Source: Rhodospirillales bacterium (GTDB taxonomy: Bacteria; Pseudomonadota; Alphaproteobacteria; Acetobacterales; Acetobacteraceae). Taken from it: a stretch of 36,212 nt of DNA. The notes under the pieces are model-generated. The model worked only from the letters and a program-made list of their open reading frames with translations, did not search any database and was not told where the DNA came from. Location: the NCBI GenBank assembly GCA_025352565.1, contig JANXTF010000006.1, positions 1-36,212 of the forward strand, given 5' to 3'. This document shows, in pieces, positions 34,036-36,212 of the stretch; positions within the stretch are counted from its first letter, which is position 1; every line of letters begins with the position of its first letter. Both the position numbers and the translations under genes were made by a program.

Positions 34036-35226
34036 ATGACCATAAGAGGATTTGTCGAGGCGGCGACGGCGGACGGGCTTCGTGGATGGGCCTTCGATCC
34101 GGCCCGGCCGAACGCGCATCTCATGATTTCGGTCATGTCGGGCGGGGTGGAGATCGCGTCGGGACTGGCCGGCCAGGCCCGCCACGACCTTCTCGCGGCC
34201 GGCATCGCGGGCGGGGACCATGGGTTCGCACTCAGCTTTCCGGCACGTCTCGATGAAAATGCGATCGGCCTGATCCAGGTGTATGCCCGGTCCGAGAGCG
34301 AGGAACAGACACTTCCCGCGCTCACCGCGAAGCCGGAGGAAACGGGCAACGAGGCATCCAACCGGCTCATGCCCATGGCGGACCTGACACAGCACCCGGT
34401 GTTCATTCTCGGCCCTGCCCGCTCAGGCACCAGTGCCTTGGCGCTCGCGCTTATCAAATGCGGGGTTTACGAGGGATTTGGCGAGGGACATTTGCTGCCG
34501 CTCGCGGGTGAGCTTCTCGCGGCCGTTCGTCGGTTTTACGAGGTGAAGCGCACCCCGGAGGGCGAGGACACGCTGCTGGAACGGGTTCCTGCGGTGACGT
34601 TCGACCGTGCCATCCGCCGGAGCTTCGTGCAGTTGACGCGGAGCCTGTTTCCGAGTGGCTACTGGGTGGACAAAACGCCCACTGTCGAAGCGGTGCGCGC
34701 GGCACCGCTGATGCGCGAGATTTGGCCGAATGCGAAGTTCGTGTTCGTGAAGCGGCGCGTGGTGGAGAACATCGCGTCGCGCATCCGGAAATTCCCGAAC
34801 GAGCCGCTGGAGTATCATTATCAGGATTGGGCGGCGGTGCTGCAGGCCTGGCTTGCGGTGCGAGGCCCGCTCGGGGACTGCGCACTGGAGATCGAGCATT
34901 TAGAAATGGCGCGTGAGCCCGAGAAAGTCGGCGGCGAGATTGCACGGTTTCTAAAACTGGACTCCAGGATCGCTTGGCGGTTCGAAGCGTCGCTGCGGTC
35001 GGATCGTCCACAGCAGACAGGTGAGGTCATTGGAAAAATCGAATCGTTGGATGCTTTGAGTCTTCCTGACTCTCGCCTACAGGATGTGCACGCAGATTGT
35101 GATGACATGATGCGAGAATTTGGCTATAGCTATGGTGAGGAATATTTTGAGGTAGAGAAAAGTTTTAGAGTCCGTCCGAAAACTCATTCAGCGATTGCAG
35201 AGCTTCCGCGTCATCAACCTGATTGA
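34036..35226 (+). CDS. Sulfotransferase-family protein, 3' end supplied by an IS element
   Basis: The 396-residue protein starts with a beta-type domain of about 80 residues (RGFVEAATADGLRGWAFDPA, later GDHGFALSFPARL) seen in glycan-modifying proteins. The PAPS-dependent sulfotransferase core follows. Its 5'-phosphosulfate loop is FILGPARSGTSALALAL near residues 123-139, with SGYWVDKTPTVEAVRAAP and AKFVFVKRRVVENIASRI as later conserved parts. It probably sulfates the glycan made by the upstream transferases. The IS element inserted at 35168 provides the last 18 or so residues (after EKSFR) and the stop at 35224-35226. Without the insertion the frame would read EKSFNSLHC onward. The catalytic core is upstream of the insertion, so activity may be kept. 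Confidence 0.8.
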   Translation: MTIRGFVEAATADGLRGWAFDPARPNAHLMISVMSGGVEIASGLAGQARHDLLAAGIAGGDHGFALSFPARLDENAIGLIQVYARSESEEQTLPALTAKPEETGNEASNRLMPMADLTQHPVFILGPARSGTSALALALIKCGVYEGFGEGHLLPLAGELLAAVRRFYEVKRTPEGEDTLLERVPAVTFDRAIRRSFVQLTRSLFPSGYWVDKTPTVEAVRAAPLMREIWPNAKFVFVKRRVVENIASRIRKFPNEPLEYHYQDWAAVLQAWLAVRGPLGDCALEIEHLEMAREPEKVGGEIARFLKLDSRIAWRFEASLRSDRPQQTGEVIGKIESLDALSLPDSRLQDVHADCDDMMREFGYSYGEEYFEVEKSFRVRPKTHSAIAELPRHQPD

Positions 35227-35531
35227 CGCGAGTTGCAGGAATGCAAGTGCGTTACGGGTGCGGTTTTCGAAATCTTTGGCAAGGCGGCGGCAGCGGTTGA
35301 GCCAGGCGAACGTGCGCTCGACCACCCATCGGCGGGGCAGCACGACGAAGCCCTTTGCGGTATCGGAGCGCTTGACGATCTCGACCTGCGCCCGCGTCAG
35401 GAATTGACCGGCGCCGCGCTCGAAAATCGGCCCCTGATAGCCGCCATCGGCGAATATCTCCCGCAGGAACGGAGCGGCCTTCCTTGAATCACATCCGATT
35501 CGTATGACTCAAGAAGTTTTCGGACGGACTC
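35168..35531 (-). mobile_element. Internally deleted IS5-family (IS427-like) element
   Basis: Inverted repeats of 18 bp (AGAGTCCGTCCGAAAACT at 35167-35184 and its complement at 35515-35532) bound an element of about 364 bp between TA dinucleotides. It carries only the last third of a transposase gene. The left-end non-coding leader (35485-35514) is joined straight to codons for KAAPFLREIFADGGYQG. Full elements of this type are about 800-900 bp. It could be mobilised in trans by an intact copy, like a miniature element. It shares its outer 139 bp with the left-edge copy. Confidence 0.85.
35188..35481 (-). pseudogene. IS5-family transposase, C-terminal 97 residues
   Basis: The minus-strand frame ends at TGA 35188-35190. 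It contains FLREIFADGGYQGPIFERGA, the catalytic-glutamate region LPRRWVVERTFAWLNRCRRL and the C-terminal ALAFLQLASIRLM. The DDE aspartates and the start are deleted. No protein is expected except by fusion: the neighbouring DUF6414-like gene enters the element in another frame. Confidence 0.8.
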
Positions 35532-36149
35532 TAATAGTCTACATTGCAACACGTGCGGCATCATAGAAAGGACAGCAACGATCAACTCGATCTCGGGAGA
35601 CTTGGAGACAGGGGCAGCAGCTTGCCCTCGCCTTTCGTGACGATTGCCCGTTGCAACAGTCTGCGCCCTTGCGCCGTCCTTCATGAGCTTTTGGATAGCC
35701 GGACTGCCCCATGCACTTTTCAGCATTGGCAAATCCAGAATGAGCAACGTGCCGGATACTAGAACGAACTGACCTATCCCGGCCCCTATCAACGTGCGTT
35801 TAAGCATCTCGCGCTCGTTAAGGAAATCGAGCAGCGTTCGCGCATTCGTCCACAGAGGATCGTATACCCGCTCGGACGCTTGAAAACCGCCTTTTTCTGG
35901 CCCCCGCTCTGCGGAGATATTTGCGCTTCCCACACCGGGCAAAGAGCCTCCTGCCGCTGCTTTCCATCCTCGTTTCGAGCTACGAGTTGCCCCGTCAGAT
36001 TGCGTTACCTGCTGTAAGTGCCCAGCGTCATCAAACTGCGCGAGGAATGACCCAACCCGTCGAACGTCGTGGTAGAGGAAATCAAAGACGGAATCGCTTC
36101 CCGGCTCGCCTTGCTCCTGCGCCGATACTGCGCTCTCGGTCTTTGACAT
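35397..36149 (-). pseudogene. DUF6414-like protein, C-terminus replaced by IS sequence
   Basis: From ATG 36149 the minus-strand frame encodes about 205 residues of host protein. FDFLYHDVRRVGSFLAQFDD near the N-terminus, DFLNEREMLKRTLIGAGIGQ in the middle and LIVAVLSMMPHVLQCRL at the end resemble DUF6414-type proteins of unknown function. At 35532 the frame enters the IS and ends 45 codons later at 35397 with RSCGRYSPMAAIRGRFSSAA, which is out of frame with the transposase. Intact members, as I recall, are about 260-300 residues, so the C-terminal part is missing. Removing the element would still give an early stop inside the sulfotransferase region, so the truncation may predate the insertion. 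The family name is uncertain. Confidence 0.55.
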
Positions 36150-36211
36150 ACTTTTCCACTTCCTGTTCGTCGAGTTTCACCTCTTCGTAGGTGTCAGCAA
36201 TCTCTTTCGGA
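36082..36211 (-). CDS. C-terminal part of a hypothetical protein (runs off the window)
   Basis: A minus-strand frame enters at the right edge, reads KEIADTYEEVKLDEQEVEKY and continues to a basic end (RRAGKRFRL), stopping at 36082-36084. It overlaps the start of the DUF6414-like gene by 68 bp in another frame. The charged, helix-favouring composition looks like real coding sequence, but with about 42 residues no family can be named. Confidence 0.4.
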   Translation of the reverse strand, partial: PKEIADTYEEVKLDEQEVEKYVKDRERSIGAGARRAGKRFRL

Positions 36212-36212
36212 T

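Noticed and set aside
1-35532. Composite transposon bounded by inverted IS5-type copies
   Set aside because: The left copy is cut by the window edge and the right one is a deletion derivative. The interval contains core kdp genes and several independent scars, and no matching outer target duplications can be shown.

Overview
The window looks like a high-GC alphaproteobacterial chromosome, most probably a member of the Acetobacteraceae/Rhodospirillales. This is inferred from codon use and the general look of the proteins, not from any marker gene. It has no rRNA, no CRISPR array and no tRNA that I could see. It is a mosaic of three intact metabolic or transport modules and one glycan-type module, separated by stretches of decayed genes and insertion-sequence (IS) scars.

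Layout. (1) Positions 1-1756 are a mobile-element graveyard. It holds the end of an IS5-family element, a remnant of a second IS5-type transposase and a frameshifted IS30-type transposase, followed by about 500 bp with nothing recognisable. (2) Positions 1757-13126 are a sugar-acid catabolic cluster. On the + strand lie a RuBisCO-like protein, a DUF1537-type kinase that overlaps it by 4 bp, and a sulfatase. Convergent to these, on the - strand, are an ApnO-like oxidoisomerase, a CUT1-type sugar ABC transporter (binding protein and two permeases, no ATPase) and a GMC-family oxidoreductase. A divergent LysR-type regulator closes the cluster, and an 18-bp palindrome lies between the regulator and the oxidoisomerase gene. 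The kinase, RuBisCO-like and oxidoisomerase trio matches the known D-apionate pathway (ApnO, OiaK, OiaX). The sulfatase and GMC enzyme are unusual company and suggest a variant that takes a modified or sulfated substrate. (3) Positions 13316-17278 hold a small conserved protein of unknown function and a convergent NitT/TauT-type ABC operon (binding protein, ATPase, two permeases). (4) Positions 17404-18332 are a scar with IS3 and resolvase remnants around a small hypothetical gene.

(5) Positions 18461-26549 are a complete high-affinity potassium uptake locus. It contains a tiny upstream membrane ORF, kdpF, kdpA, kdpB, kdpC, then the sensor kinase kdpD and the response regulator kdpE, packed closely enough to be one transcription unit. 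TTTATGC-type repeats phased at multiples of 11 bp sit upstream and look like a KdpE operator. (6) Positions 26666-30360 are a decay zone: a frameshifted winged-helix/ATPase regulator, a MaoC-like hot-dog protein with a doubtful N-terminus, a nitroreductase broken by one nonsense codon, an acyl-CoA dehydrogenase tail, an ISL3-type transposase tip and a creatininase lacking its C-terminal half.

(7) Positions 30395-35166 encode a cell-surface or extracellular glycan set: a small repeat protein, a GT2 glycosyltransferase carrying the same repeat, a GT4 glycosyltransferase and a PAPS-type sulfotransferase. (8) Positions 35168-35531 are an internally deleted IS5-family element (about 364 bp, flanked by TA). 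It supplies the current 3' ends of both the sulfotransferase gene and a convergent DUF6414-like gene. A second gene fragment runs off the right edge. The left-edge IS is a near-identical copy of this element in opposite orientation.
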